From the NCBI GenBank assembly GCA_963776055.1, contig CAVZLD010000013.1:372001-436000 (forward strand): a DNA stretch of 64,000 nt. The letters run 5' to 3'. The translations under genes were made by a program, and so were the position numbers. The notes under the pieces are model-generated. The model made no database searches and was not told where the DNA came from. It saw only the letters and a program-made list of their open reading frames with translations. Origin of the DNA: CAVZLD01 sp963776055 (GTDB lineage: Bacteria; Planctomycetota; Planctomycetia; Pirellulales; Pirellulaceae). This document shows positions 11,785-21,223 of the stretch, piece after piece. Position 1 is the stretch's first letter. Each line of letters starts with the position of its first letter.

Positions 11785-13332
11785 GTGTTGGCACTCAAGA
11801 TCAAACAAACGGAGATCGCTTTGGCCGACGGGCGGCTCGACGAGGCCTGCGAGTTGCTCACCCAATCCGATGTCCGCACGCACCGACGCGGACAATCGCT
11901 GATCATGGAAGCGACCAAGCGACTGCGGCAACGGATGGACGCGCATCTGCAGCAGCAACAATTCGAGGCGGCTTTGCGGGATTGTCAGCGGGCCTTATCG
12001 CTGGCGGGCAACCAACCGGACCTGGAACAGTTTCGCCAACAGGCCGCCGCCCAACTGGCCGAGCAGCAGCAACAACAGGCGCAGGAACGCGAGTTGTTGC
12101 AGGTCGCGCGACAGCGGCTTTCCGAAGGTGAGCTGACGCTCGGCCAGCAACTGTGTGCGGAGCTTCCGGAATCCACGCCGCAACGGGCCGAATTATCGGC
12201 AGAGATTCAACATCGCCGTCAGGCGGCCGACGTCGCCGTCTCCCGCGCAGAAGAAGCCTGGCAGCGGAAAGCGTTTCACGAGGCGGTCGAGGCACTGCGT
12301 CAGGCACAGCAGTTGGCGCCGCATCACGGATCGCTTCCTTTGTTACGAACGAAGATTCTCCAGTCCCTCTGTGACGAAGCACAATCGGCTCTGGTCCAAG
12401 GGCAGTTGCCGTACGCGGAAACCATCGCGGCCCTCGCCGGATCCATCGATCCGCAAGCGATGGAAGTGCGTGAGACCGTGATGTGGCTGCAGCATTGTCA
12501 GCGTGCGGCGCAGCAGATCGGAGCCGGCGATTTTGCCGCCGCCTGGGAGACGTTGCAGGTCCTGAGTAAACTTCTGCCCGCCGCCGATTGGATTCCGCCG
12601 ATGCTCGATTGGGCTCGGCAAGCGCGAGATTCGCATCAGGCGCTCCGCGGATCGCCCTTATTTGCGCTCCGGGAGAGCCCTTTTTGCAAGGTCACGGAGA
12701 ACGCGGATCGGCCTTTCCGCGCGGCGCACGCAGGGCATCCGGCGGTTGCGGCGTTGCTTCCGGATCGGTTCCTGCTGCAAATCGATGGTGCCGGACGCTA
12801 TCTCGTCCTCTGCTCGCCGACAATCCGGTTGGGGTCCGCCGGAGCCCCAGCGCGGACCGACGTGGACTGGAGCGGAACGAGCTTGTCGGACGGCCTGGAA
12901 ATCGAACGGATGGAGGGCGACTATTTCCTTCGCAGCTCGCAGCCAGTGCGGATCAACGGCAAACCGGTCACGTCCGCTCTGCTCGCTCACGAGGATCGTC
13001 TGTTGATCGGAGCTCGCGGCGCCGTCAAGTTTTTGCTTCCCTGTGCGGCCAGTCGCTCGGCGATGCTGCAGTTTTCCGGCTTGCGTTTGCATCCGCCCGA
13101 CTTGCGCGGTGTAATCCTGATGGACGAAGCAATTGTGATCGCGCCGAATCATCAGGCTCATGTGCGTCTGCGAGAGCTGCAACAGGGGTACGTGTTCTTC
13201 CATCGTCAGCAGCAGTTGTTCCTTCGTCCGATGTCCAGCCCCGAGGGCCAAGCATCACTGCGCGAAATACGAATTGCCCACCCCGTGTCGCTTGGATCGG
13301 CCCAGCTGGTCGTCCTGCCCGTCACGGATTGA
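11785..13332 (+). CDS. TPR-like helical repeat protein with C-terminal FHA-like domain
   Basis: 515 residues from a GTG start. Residues 1-300 are alpha-helical repeats rich in Q and A (AEQQQQQAQERELLQVARQR) with TPR-like spacing. Residues about 325-430 resemble an FHA fold: a beta-rich segment with IRLGSAG at the position of the phosphothreonine-contacting Arg, then GDYFLRSSQPVRINGKPV and LLAHEDRLLIGA, the usual 'V.vNG..v....L..gD.i.iG' pattern. The classic SxxH motif is degenerate (DGLEIER), so phosphopeptide binding is uncertain. It lies 28 nt after the coiled-coil gene and 20 nt before the kinase, so it is probably a substrate or adaptor of that kinase. Confidence 0.75.
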   Translation: MLALKIKQTEIALADGRLDEACELLTQSDVRTHRRGQSLIMEATKRLRQRMDAHLQQQQFEAALRDCQRALSLAGNQPDLEQFRQQAAAQLAEQQQQQAQERELLQVARQRLSEGELTLGQQLCAELPESTPQRAELSAEIQHRRQAADVAVSRAEEAWQRKAFHEAVEALRQAQQLAPHHGSLPLLRTKILQSLCDEAQSALVQGQLPYAETIAALAGSIDPQAMEVRETVMWLQHCQRAAQQIGAGDFAAAWETLQVLSKLLPAADWIPPMLDWARQARDSHQALRGSPLFALRESPFCKVTENADRPFRAAHAGHPAVAALLPDRFLLQIDGAGRYLVLCSPTIRLGSAGAPARTDVDWSGTSLSDGLEIERMEGDYFLRSSQPVRINGKPVTSALLAHEDRLLIGARGAVKFLLPCAASRSAMLQFSGLRLHPPDLRGVILMDEAIVIAPNHQAHVRLRELQQGYVFFHRQQQLFLRPMSSPEGQASLREIRIAHPVSLGSAQLVVLPVTD

Positions 13333-13352
13333 TCCCAGAAGGGCTGAGAACC

Positions 13353-15980
13353 ATGCCTGCCTTTAAGTATCAGCAAGGTGATCGACCGCTGGATGGTTAC
13401 ACCATCGAGTACGGCCTGGGACGCGGTGGCTTCGGCGAAGTCTATTTCGCGATCAGCGATGCGGGACGGCATGTCGCGATCAAGGCCGTCCAAAACTACC
13501 AGGACATCGAACTGCGCGGCATTCGCCACTGCATGAATCTGAAGAGCCCGCACCTGGTCTCCATCTTTGATCTGAAATTCAACGAGCAGGGCGAGCCGTT
13601 CGTCATTATGGAATACGTCTCCGGCTCGTCACTGCGCACGCTATTGGATGAATCTCCGGACGGATTGGGCGAAACGAAGTCCGCCTTCTTCCTGCAAGAG
13701 ATGTCGAAAGGCCTAACCTACTTGCACGACCAAGGGATCGTGCACCGCGATCTGAAACCGCACAACGTCTTCTATGAAGACGGTTTCGTGAAGATTGGCG
13801 ACTACAGTCTGAGCAAGGCGTTGACGGCCAGCCACCGCAGCGGTCACACGGTCACGGTCGGCACCGTGCACTATATGGCACCCGAAATCAGCATGGGACG
13901 CTACGATACGCGGGTCGACATCTATGCCCTGGGAATCATCCTCTACGAAATGCTCACCGGCCAGCCACCGTTCACCGGGCAGACGATGGGCGAGGTGTTG
14001 ATGAAACACATGAACGGCGAGGTGGATTTGAGCAAAATCCAAGAACCATTTGCCGATGCGCTGCGCAAGGCGTTGGCGAAAGATCCCGAGAAACGCTTCG
14101 CGTCGGCCGCTGAAATGACAGCCGCCGTGTTCGGCGCTCAGCATGTTCAGGACAGTGTCGCGGAATTCAATCCACAGCATCTTTCCCTTGTTGCGGCTCG
14201 AGTAGGTGCGAAAGTGCGCGCCGCCACGGCCGCCACGCTGGCCCCCGCGGATACTTCGGGACACGCGGCCGTCAGCACGCAAAAAGACCCTCCCATCCGA
14301 AGAACCGAAGAGCCGGTGCCGAGCATTGCGTTCCTGGCCGGACGTTCGGTGGGGCTCTTCGCAAAACACACGGGATTGATGTCGCTGGGGCGACTTCGTT
14401 TCACCGATGCCGAAGACGATATTTTGAAGCCGCCGCAACGATTCGCTTTCGCCCTGCTGTGCCTCCTGGCCGTATCGATTGGTTGCGGACTGCTAACGCA
14501 AAACGTCTTCGCTTGGCCCGGCGAGCACGCGTCTGCCGGACAGGTGGGCGTCTGGGCATTCGGGGCCATCGCCGGCGGCACCATCGCCTTGCTGCTGACC
14601 GGACGCTGGGCCGGTCCCACGCTCGCTCACGAATCGGGACTGGTCAGTCGTCTGATTCTGGTGACAACCTGTTGGGTGGGGGGCTGGTTGGGCCTGGTCG
14701 CGGTCGCCCCGCTGTCGGAACTGATTGGGACCGCCTTTCCCCGCAGTCCCAGGCTCCAGGCCCTGATGTGGTCCTCGTTCGTGCCGTTGCTGCTGGTCGA
14801 CATCCGGCAATTGCTCGCGGTATCGCGGCGAAAGCGGATTGCCCTCGGCCCTGCCTTGTTGGCGGGGATCCCGGCGGCGTTCCTGGCCGGCAGTTGGAGC
14901 GGTGATCCGGTGCTCTCGCTGGGCATCGCCGCGGGGATCCTGCTTTCGATGCAGGTCGCCAGCCCATTCGTGGGTCGATTCGAACCACCCCGTCAGACCG
15001 TTTCCCCTGCCACATCTGCTTCCGAACCGCCGCGGCCCGAGTTGAGTCCCGCGGTGCGCCGCGAGGAGCCATCGCCGCCTTTCTCCGCAGCGACTGCGGC
15101 TCCCCAGTCTCTGTTGACCGAGCGAACGCCATCCGGCGGATCGTCGCGCAACCGTACGATCGCGTTGATCTTGGCTACCGGTCCCGCGTTCTCCGGTATT
15201 TGTGGGCTGCAGCGTTTTTATGTGGGCAAGGTCTGGACCGGTTTGCTGTATTTGATCACAGCCGGCCTGTTCGGCATCGGGCAACTTGTCGACGTCGTGC
15301 TGATTGTCAGCGGACAGTTTTTAGACGACGGCGAGCGACCGGTGGTGCACTGGGAGGGCCAATCCACTGCGGGGGAATCTTCCGCCAGCCCCGTGAATGC
15401 CTGGTCGTCAATTCCCCCGCGAGGGTCGTGGGGAACACTGTTGGCAAATGTGCTGGGGATCCTGCTGCTGATCGCGACCTGCGGCGTGGGACTTTTCACG
15501 GTGGCACGGATTCCGGAGGCAATCGCGGCGTGGGAAGCCAGCGATTTGGTGCACACCACCTTCGCTCGCGATCTGGAACAAGTGCTGGGGACCGGCAACT
15601 GGCAGCGCATCATCTCACGACTGGGCGCGATCGCCACAGTGTCGCTGTTCTTGTCGGGTGTCACCGTCTTGCTGCTGGCCCGTCGATCGGCGGGACACTG
15701 GCATTTGGTGCGCGCGGTCTTCGGGAGCCTTTGCTGTCTGGCAACGGTGGGTTTGTTCGCAGTCCCCTTCTCCCAAGTGACCTGGTCTGCTCCAGCGAAT
15801 CTCATTGCCCAGAATCGGATGGGGGATGCGTTAGAGTCGATCGTCACGGACAGATTCCTCGTGATGTATGCCCTCGCCGGAGTCGCCCTGCTGGCGGGAT
15901 TGTTCTGTCTGTGCTGGCCAGCGGCACGCGTCGCGGATCCACCGACGACGACCGCTCAAGCCAAGGAGATCGTCCGATGA
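13353..15980 (+). CDS. Serine/threonine protein kinase with multi-pass membrane region and TM2 domain
   Basis: 875 residues. Kinase domain residues about 15-255: glycine loop GLGRGGFGEVYFA, VAIKAV lysine, catalytic HRDLKPHN near residue 131, Mg-binding DYS (GDYSLSK) in place of DFG/DYG, GTVHYMAPE, and DIYALGIILYEML. After a linker (residues about 255-340), several transmembrane helices follow (FALLCLLAVSIGCGLL; LILVTTCWVGGWLGLVA). Next comes a Pro/Ser-rich stretch, then a TM2 domain at about 605-665 (GICGLQRFYVGKVWTGLLYL) and more helices. The ATG at 13353 is chosen because MPAFKYQQGDRPLDGYTIE is the natural kinase start; open frame upstream overlaps the FHA gene. Its TGA overlaps the next ATG (ATGA). 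Confidence 0.93.
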   Translation: MPAFKYQQGDRPLDGYTIEYGLGRGGFGEVYFAISDAGRHVAIKAVQNYQDIELRGIRHCMNLKSPHLVSIFDLKFNEQGEPFVIMEYVSGSSLRTLLDESPDGLGETKSAFFLQEMSKGLTYLHDQGIVHRDLKPHNVFYEDGFVKIGDYSLSKALTASHRSGHTVTVGTVHYMAPEISMGRYDTRVDIYALGIILYEMLTGQPPFTGQTMGEVLMKHMNGEVDLSKIQEPFADALRKALAKDPEKRFASAAEMTAAVFGAQHVQDSVAEFNPQHLSLVAARVGAKVRAATAATLAPADTSGHAAVSTQKDPPIRRTEEPVPSIAFLAGRSVGLFAKHTGLMSLGRLRFTDAEDDILKPPQRFAFALLCLLAVSIGCGLLTQNVFAWPGEHASAGQVGVWAFGAIAGGTIALLLTGRWAGPTLAHESGLVSRLILVTTCWVGGWLGLVAVAPLSELIGTAFPRSPRLQALMWSSFVPLLLVDIRQLLAVSRRKRIALGPALLAGIPAAFLAGSWSGDPVLSLGIAAGILLSMQVASPFVGRFEPPRQTVSPATSASEPPRPELSPAVRREEPSPPFSAATAAPQSLLTERTPSGGSSRNRTIALILATGPAFSGICGLQRFYVGKVWTGLLYLITAGLFGIGQLVDVVLIVSGQFLDDGERPVVHWEGQSTAGESSASPVNAWSSIPPRGSWGTLLANVLGILLLIATCGVGLFTVARIPEAIAAWEASDLVHTTFARDLEQVLGTGNWQRIISRLGAIATVSLFLSGVTVLLLARRSAGHWHLVRAVFGSLCCLATVGLFAVPFSQVTWSAPANLIAQNRMGDALESIVTDRFLVMYALAGVALLAGLFCLCWPAARVADPPTTTAQAKEIVR

Positions 15981-17305
15981 TTGTGTCTTTCTTTGCGCTG
16001 GGCTCGCTGCTGCTGGTCATCCTCACGATCGTCGTGATGGTGATTCTGATCGCGCAGTCCAACAACGCGGGCGTCGTCGTCGCACTCACCCTCATCGGGG
16101 CGGTCGTCTCACTAATCGCGCTCAGCCTGGGCTGGTTCATCGCCGTGCCGGTGCAAAGAAAGTCTGTCCGGCAGCCCCCTCAATTACAGGTACTTCCCCA
16201 GCCCGTCACGCCGCCAACCGTCGCCGACCCGGTCGAATCGGCGGCATTGCCTCCGGTCGCGCCACAAGCTCCGGTGGCCCCTGCCCCACCGGCGAATCCC
16301 CTCGGACAAGAAACTCCTGCCGAAATGATGGCGCTCGGTCCGGCACCCATTCTGAGCGGCACTCCGTGGGATCGCGTCGTAGAGGACACGTTGCAGGCCA
16401 ACGTGTACAGTTCCGCCACGCACGCCGCTCGGGCCTTGGCCCGAGAATGCCTGGTGGAATGGAATTCGCAACTGGCTGAGACGCCCGCCGCGATTCGAAT
16501 CGTCGTTCGTCCTCCGCACATCAACGCGCTGGGCACGGAAGTGGCAACCATCTTTCGAGAGGCCTTTCCGCTGGCCGATGTGGAACCCGTGATCGAACAG
16601 GAGCCGCCCGCGGAAAACACGGACCTGGCGGTCATCGTCGTCGTCGCCCCGGTGATCACCGAGACGCGAACGACGCTTCCGCAGCAGGTTCGCGGCACTG
16701 TCCGATTACATGGAACCTGCCAGGGCCACACGTTCGACGGCATGAAGCGGTTTCTTGAGAAGGCCTGGGTGCATCAATTCGACGAGTTTGTCAGCTCGCA
16801 TCCACAGCGATCTTTCCTCCGCGCCGACTGTCGATCGTTCGCCAATGACGAGGCTTCAGCCTACAACGATGCGGTCGGGGTCGCAGTCGACGCACTTCTG
16901 CCGCGTGTCATCACGCTCCTGTCGGATCGACCGTATTCCGTCGTCGCGGAAGATCTCCTGCGCCAGCGTCTGCGAGCCTCTATCGAAGACAATACATTTG
17001 TCGTTGACCGGTTTTCCCAACAGCTCACAGGCCGATCCGGTAACGTGTGGCGAGCTACACTGCTGATCGAGGCCCAGCCGCCGCGACTGGCGGCGATCGC
17101 GGATGTCGGTCGTGTGGCCTCCCAAGAACGACAGTTCACTCGCCGAGCGGCGGAGTTGTCCGTGCTGCTGATGGTCGGACTGGTTCTCGTGTTGTACTTT
17201 GTGGTCAACGAGCTGACGAAAGGCTATTTTGTCTGGAATCTGCGGGCCGTAACGATGCTGGCCCTGCTGACAATGGTGGTTGCCTTCTGTTGGATCATCC
17301 GTTGA
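15977..17305 (+). CDS. Four-helix membrane protein of the kinase operon, unknown function
   Basis: 442 residues. Its ATG overlaps the kinase stop by four bases, so translation is probably coupled. Two N-terminal transmembrane helices (LLLVILTIVVMVILIA; VVVALTLIGAVVSLIALSLG) precede a proline/alanine-rich linker (residues about 65-115) and a soluble domain of about 250 residues. Two C-terminal helices follow (LSVLLMVGLVLVLYFVV; VTMLALLTMVVAFCWII). No catalytic motif recognised. Context suggests a sensor, effector or partner of the TM2 kinase. Confidence 0.8.
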   Translation: MIVSFFALGSLLLVILTIVVMVILIAQSNNAGVVVALTLIGAVVSLIALSLGWFIAVPVQRKSVRQPPQLQVLPQPVTPPTVADPVESAALPPVAPQAPVAPAPPANPLGQETPAEMMALGPAPILSGTPWDRVVEDTLQANVYSSATHAARALARECLVEWNSQLAETPAAIRIVVRPPHINALGTEVATIFREAFPLADVEPVIEQEPPAENTDLAVIVVVAPVITETRTTLPQQVRGTVRLHGTCQGHTFDGMKRFLEKAWVHQFDEFVSSHPQRSFLRADCRSFANDEASAYNDAVGVAVDALLPRVITLLSDRPYSVVAEDLLRQRLRASIEDNTFVVDRFSQQLTGRSGNVWRATLLIEAQPPRLAAIADVGRVASQERQFTRRAAELSVLLMVGLVLVLYFVVNELTKGYFVWNLRAVTMLALLTMVVAFCWIIR

Positions 17306-17323
17306 CAAACCCTTGCTTCTGCA

Positions 17324-18229
17324 ATGAACCAGCTGAGCGCGGCGGAACAGTACCTGCTGGAACAAACGCGCCGAGCCGACGCTCAGGCCTGGCAACAACT
17401 GGTCGCCCGATATCAAGGTCGGCTGTTCCTGTACGCACAGCAAGAATTGCCTGACCAGGCGGACGCGGACGATGTCGTGCAAGAAACGTTCCTGGGGTTC
17501 CTGCAGAGCCTGCCCGGTTTTCGCGGTGAAGCATCATTGGAGACGTTTCTGTTCCGTATTCTCCGCCGGCGAATCGCGGAGTTCTTTCGGCGCCGGGGAC
17601 GCCGCCCGCATCACGTCGCCTCAGGCCTGCCACCGGCCATCGATGATCAGGCGCCACCGACCGAGTTGCATTCCCCCCTCCAGACAGCCAGCTGGTACGT
17701 TCGCCGAGAGGAACAACGCGCCGGGTTACGGCAGGCCTTGGCCGCCGCCGTGCAGCGATTGGTGAGCGAACTCCAGGACCCACCCCGGTTTCAAGATTTG
17801 CAGCTGATCGAACTCCTGCTCGGGTCGCTGCAGCGCAACAAGGACGTCGCGGCTCGCATGAGACTGTCGGAACAGCAGGTGGCGCTGCGCAAGCATCGCC
17901 TGATCCAACGCCTCTCCCGATACGCTGCGGAGGCGATGCCCGACAGTATCGACGGCGACGATCTGCCAGATCCGCTCGACACGTTTCTCAGCCAAACCTG
18001 GGCCGATTTCCGCCCTACCTGCCCCAAACGAAGCACCTTGGGCAAGTTCCTACTGCAGACCCTCGACCCCGCCTGGACCCAGTACGTGGGGTTTCACCTG
18101 GAACAGGTCTGTTGCCCCTTTTGCCGCGCCAATCTGCACGACTTGCAGAGCGCAATGGAAACGCGACAGACCACGGAAGCAACCTCCCACATCCTGCGGT
18201 CGACGATCGGCTTCTTCCGCCCCGGCTGA
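17324..18229 (+). CDS. ECF-type sigma factor with C-terminal zinc-finger-like tail
   Basis: 301 residues. Region 2 is at about residues 25-95 (ADADDVVQETFLGFLQSLPG, then ASLETFLFRILRRRIAEFFR). Region 4 is at about 165-200 (AARMRLSEQQVALRKHRLIQ). A C-terminal extension of about 80 residues carries CPKRSTLGKFLL and HLEQVCCPFCRANL, which resembles the His/Cys zinc-binding fold of anti-sigma factors. The gene therefore looks like a sigma factor fused to a self-regulatory tail. It is the last gene of the operon, 18 nt after the membrane protein, and is a plausible transcriptional output of kinase signalling. Confidence 0.85.
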   Translation: MNQLSAAEQYLLEQTRRADAQAWQQLVARYQGRLFLYAQQELPDQADADDVVQETFLGFLQSLPGFRGEASLETFLFRILRRRIAEFFRRRGRRPHHVASGLPPAIDDQAPPTELHSPLQTASWYVRREEQRAGLRQALAAAVQRLVSELQDPPRFQDLQLIELLLGSLQRNKDVAARMRLSEQQVALRKHRLIQRLSRYAAEAMPDSIDGDDLPDPLDTFLSQTWADFRPTCPKRSTLGKFLLQTLDPAWTQYVGFHLEQVCCPFCRANLHDLQSAMETRQTTEATSHILRSTIGFFRPG

Positions 18230-18562
18230 TCCGCAGCGGCCCCGGATCCAACCGGGTTGAGACGATCCCCCCGATTCTTCGACGCCCTCACGCCACGTAA
18301 CGTAAATTTGGGAGGGAAGGGCAAACTAGCCTAGCGCGCAGTGCCGATAAGCAAACATCGATCGGCGTGCCCGGATTCCATTCCAGGGACACCCTTGGTG
18401 CCGGGGCATGAGTTCTCTACAGTGAACAGGGAGTGGGAACGACCTGACGAGCAACCTTGGAACATTCGGAAATCCCGGCGCAAATCCCGAAGTCAGACCG
18501 AGTCGAATGGCCAAGCGAAGAGACGTTCCATGGGCGGGTAGCCCCCCACGAACCGCGACAAA
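18230..18562. other. Intergenic region before glgA
   Basis: No coding signature, hairpin followed by T-tract, or known RNA motif seen. It presumably holds the glgA promoter. Confidence 0.5.
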
Positions 18563-20068
18563 TTGGGAGCCGCAAAGTTGAAGATTCTGTTGGTGAGCAG
18601 CGAGGTTGTTCCTTTCGCCAAGACCGGCGGGCTGGCGGACGTTTGCGGGGCGCTTCCGCGGGAACTGGCCAAGCTTGGCCACGAAGTGACGGTCATGTTG
18701 CCGGCCTATCGCCAAGCCTTGCAGTCGGGACAGCCGATCACCAAAGCCGGAATCCAACTTCCGATTCCCGTCGGGAATAAGATCGTCCAAGGCCGTCTGT
18801 TGCGCAGCGAGTTGCCGGGGAGTGATGTGCCGGTGTACTTGGTGGATCAACCCGCCTATTTCGACCGGGCGAACCTCTATCGGGCCGGTGGCGTGGATTA
18901 CAAGGACAACTGCGAGCGATTCGTGTTCTTCTGCCGCTCGGTGATGGAAAGCATTCGATTGCTGGGACTGGAAGTCGATCTGATCCATGCCAACGACTGG
19001 CAAACCGGATTGCTGCCGGCCTTTCAAAAGATCGAATACGAAAATGCTGCCGGATACGAGCAGATTGCGACCCTGCTGACGATCCACAACATGGCCTATC
19101 AAGGCTCGTTCTGGCATTGGGACATGCTGTTGACCGGTTTGGACTGGAAGTACTTCAACTGGCATCAGATGGAGTTCTATGGTCAACTCAATCTGCTGAA
19201 GACGGGAATTGTTTTCGCCGACTCGATCAACACGGTCAGCCCTCGATATGCGGAAGAAATCCAGCAGGCACCGCTCGGATGCGGCCTGGAAAGTGTGCTG
19301 CACCATCGTCGCGAGGTGCTTTCGGGAATCATCAACGGAGTCGACTATGACATCTGGAATCCCGCGATCGACCCCCATCTTCCGGCACACTTCGACGTCC
19401 ACGACTGGCAGACCGGCAAGTCGCGGTGCAAGGCAACCCTGCAGCGCGAGATGAACCTTCCGGAGGACCCGCGGGCGCCCGTCATCGGAATGATCGGCCG
19501 GTTGGCCGAACAGAAGGGATTCGATTTGATTTCCCCGATCATCAAGCACTGGGTCCATTCGACGGACGTGCAATGGGTCGTATTGGGAACGGGGGAGCCA
19601 CGATACCACGAGCTGTTCCGGTCGCTATCGGCTGACCATCCGGACAAAGTGTCTGTCCGACTGGAGTTTTCCGATCCGCTCGCTCACCGAATTGAGGCCG
19701 GTGCCGATCTCTTCCTGATGCCCAGTCGCTATGAGCCATGTGGTTTGAACCAGCTCTACAGCCTGCGCTACGGCACGGTCCCGATCGTGCACGCGACCGG
19801 TGGCCTGGCGGACACGATCGTCGACGCCAGCGCCGAGAATCTCGCCAACGGCCGAGCGAACGGTTTCTCTTTCGACGTCTACGATGCGGCAGCCCTGGAG
19901 AAGGCACTCGAGCGAGCCTGTGACACGTATCGGCACAGCGAGCGTATCTGGAATCAACTGGTCACGACCGGCATGAAGCAGGATTGGTCATGGGCCGAGA
20001 GCGCCCGCAGGTATGTGCAACTCTACGAAGCCACAATCGCCCGAGTCCAACACGCCGTGTGCGCCTGA
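18563..20068 (+). CDS. glgA: Glycogen synthase (ADP-glucose type, GT5)
   Basis: Transfers glucose from ADP-glucose to the growing alpha-1,4-glucan. The N-terminus has the ADP-glucose-binding KTGGLADVCGALPREL motif; DLIHANDWQTGLLP, NTVSPRYAEEI, GIINGVDYDIWNP, IGRLAEQKGFDL and the C-terminal SRYEPCGLNQLYSLRYGTVP with GGLADTI are all in order. About 500 residues, uninterrupted, normal for the family. The start is TTG at 18563 or TTG at 18578 (LKILLVSSEV); the latter is the usual family N-terminus. The 3' end overlaps the probable galT start. Confidence 0.97.
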   Translation: MGAAKLKILLVSSEVVPFAKTGGLADVCGALPRELAKLGHEVTVMLPAYRQALQSGQPITKAGIQLPIPVGNKIVQGRLLRSELPGSDVPVYLVDQPAYFDRANLYRAGGVDYKDNCERFVFFCRSVMESIRLLGLEVDLIHANDWQTGLLPAFQKIEYENAAGYEQIATLLTIHNMAYQGSFWHWDMLLTGLDWKYFNWHQMEFYGQLNLLKTGIVFADSINTVSPRYAEEIQQAPLGCGLESVLHHRREVLSGIINGVDYDIWNPAIDPHLPAHFDVHDWQTGKSRCKATLQREMNLPEDPRAPVIGMIGRLAEQKGFDLISPIIKHWVHSTDVQWVVLGTGEPRYHELFRSLSADHPDKVSVRLEFSDPLAHRIEAGADLFLMPSRYEPCGLNQLYSLRYGTVPIVHATGGLADTIVDASAENLANGRANGFSFDVYDAAALEKALERACDTYRHSERIWNQLVTTGMKQDWSWAESARRYVQLYEATIARVQHAVCA

Positions 20069-21059
20069 ATTACGTCAGGATCCGGTGACCGGGCAGTCGG
20101 TGGTGATTGCCGAAGGGCGGGCCCAACGCCCCCACGCCCGGACTGTCGCCGCAGAAAGACCATCGGCCACTAGTTGTCCTTTTTGCCGCGGTCATGAGCA
20201 AGAGACACCGCCACCGGTGGCCGTCTATCCCCCCCCGGCGCAGACCCCGTCATCGACTGGCAACTCCGAGTCGTGCCCAATCTCTTCCCGGCGTTGGTTC
20301 CGGCCGATCCCCTTGCTCCCGCGATCGATTCGCCGACCGGGCCTGTTCCAGCCTGCGGGCGACATGAAGTTGTCATCGAGTCGCCCTGTCACATCCAGCG
20401 CCTCACCGAACTTTCGAGTCGCCCAGGCCGCGCTTGTCCTGCAGGCCTATCGCGACCGTCTCGCCGTTTTCGCATCGGACCCCTCCGTGGTTTTTGGCCT
20501 CGCCTTTAAGAATTGCGGCCAAAACGCCGGGATGTCGCTGGAACACATCCACAGCCAACTGATCGGCCTCCCCTTTATTCCTCCCGTGTTGCTGGCGGAG
20601 TTGACCGGGGCCCAGCGATTCTATTCGGAACGTCGGGAATGTGTGTTCTGTCACTGCGCCGCCGTCGAGACGCGGCAACGGGCGCGGATCATTCGGGAGA
20701 CGGACCACTTTTTGGCGATCTGCCCCTTTGCCAGCCGAGTCCCGTTCGAAATGTGGGTCCTGCCTCGACGACACGCGGCGCATTTCGAAGACACACCGGA
20801 CGATCAGTTCACGGAACTTGCGGAACTGCTTCAGGATCTCCTGCGAAGACTAGAGGTCTCCTTGACCCACCCTGCCTACAATTACGTGTTGCACACATCC
20901 CCATTTGACACGCGATCGCAAGACCACTATCACTGGCACTTTGAGATCATTCCGCGCATCGCCCATTTCGCCGGCCTGGAGTGGGGCACGGGTGTGTACG
21001 TGAACATTGTGTCACCCGAGTCAGCAGCCCGAACTCTGCGTCAGGCAGGCGAAGTCTAA
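20013..21059 (+). CDS. galT: Galactose-1-phosphate uridylyltransferase (two frameshifts)
   Basis: Exchanges the nucleotide between UDP-glucose and galactose-1-phosphate (HIT superfamily). Seen: N-terminal ELRQDPVTGQSVVIAEGRAQ, the zinc-type CPFCRGHE, then in a second frame VVPNLFPALVPA and GRHEVVIESPCH. The first frame resumes with the catalytic segment NAGMSLEHIHSQLIGLP (HxH active-site histidines), ECVFCHCAAVE and the C-terminal HYHWHFEIIPR. Frames change near 20245 and 20425. The ATG at 20013 lies inside glgA (55-nt overlap); no better start is visible. Linked to glgA and a GH57 enzyme, so it probably feeds hexose-phosphates to storage polysaccharide or envelope sugars. Confidence 0.9.
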   Translation: MCNSTKPQSPESNTPCAPELRQDPVTGQSVVIAEGRAQRPHARTVAAERPSATSCPFCRGHEQETPPPVAVYPPPAQTPSSTGNSESCPISSRRWFRPIPLLPRSIRRPGLFQPAGDMKLSSSRPVTSSASPNFRVAQAALVLQAYRDRLAVFASDPSVVFGLAFKNCGQNAGMSLEHIHSQLIGLPFIPPVLLAELTGAQRFYSERRECVFCHCAAVETRQRARIIRETDHFLAICPFASRVPFEMWVLPRRHAAHFEDTPDDQFTELAELLQDLLRRLEVSLTHPAYNYVLHTSPFDTRSQDHYHWHFEIIPRIAHFAGLEWGTGVYVNIVSPESAARTLRQAGEV

Positions 21060-21223
21060 CCAACAAGCAAGCATTTCCAATCAGAAAGACTAGCTAAACA
21101 GGGGTGGATTGTCGATTTAGGAATACTGTACCTGATTGACCCCGCAATCACGGTCCAGCCGACGTTCGACCCGTCGCCTGACAACTTCCGTTCCCTTTCC
21201 AACCACACCGATCGACGACGAAG

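Noticed and set aside
12588..13352. Upstream in-frame extension of the TM2 kinase
   Set aside because: Overlaps the FHA-like gene in another frame and has noncoding-like composition. The kinase starts naturally at 13353.
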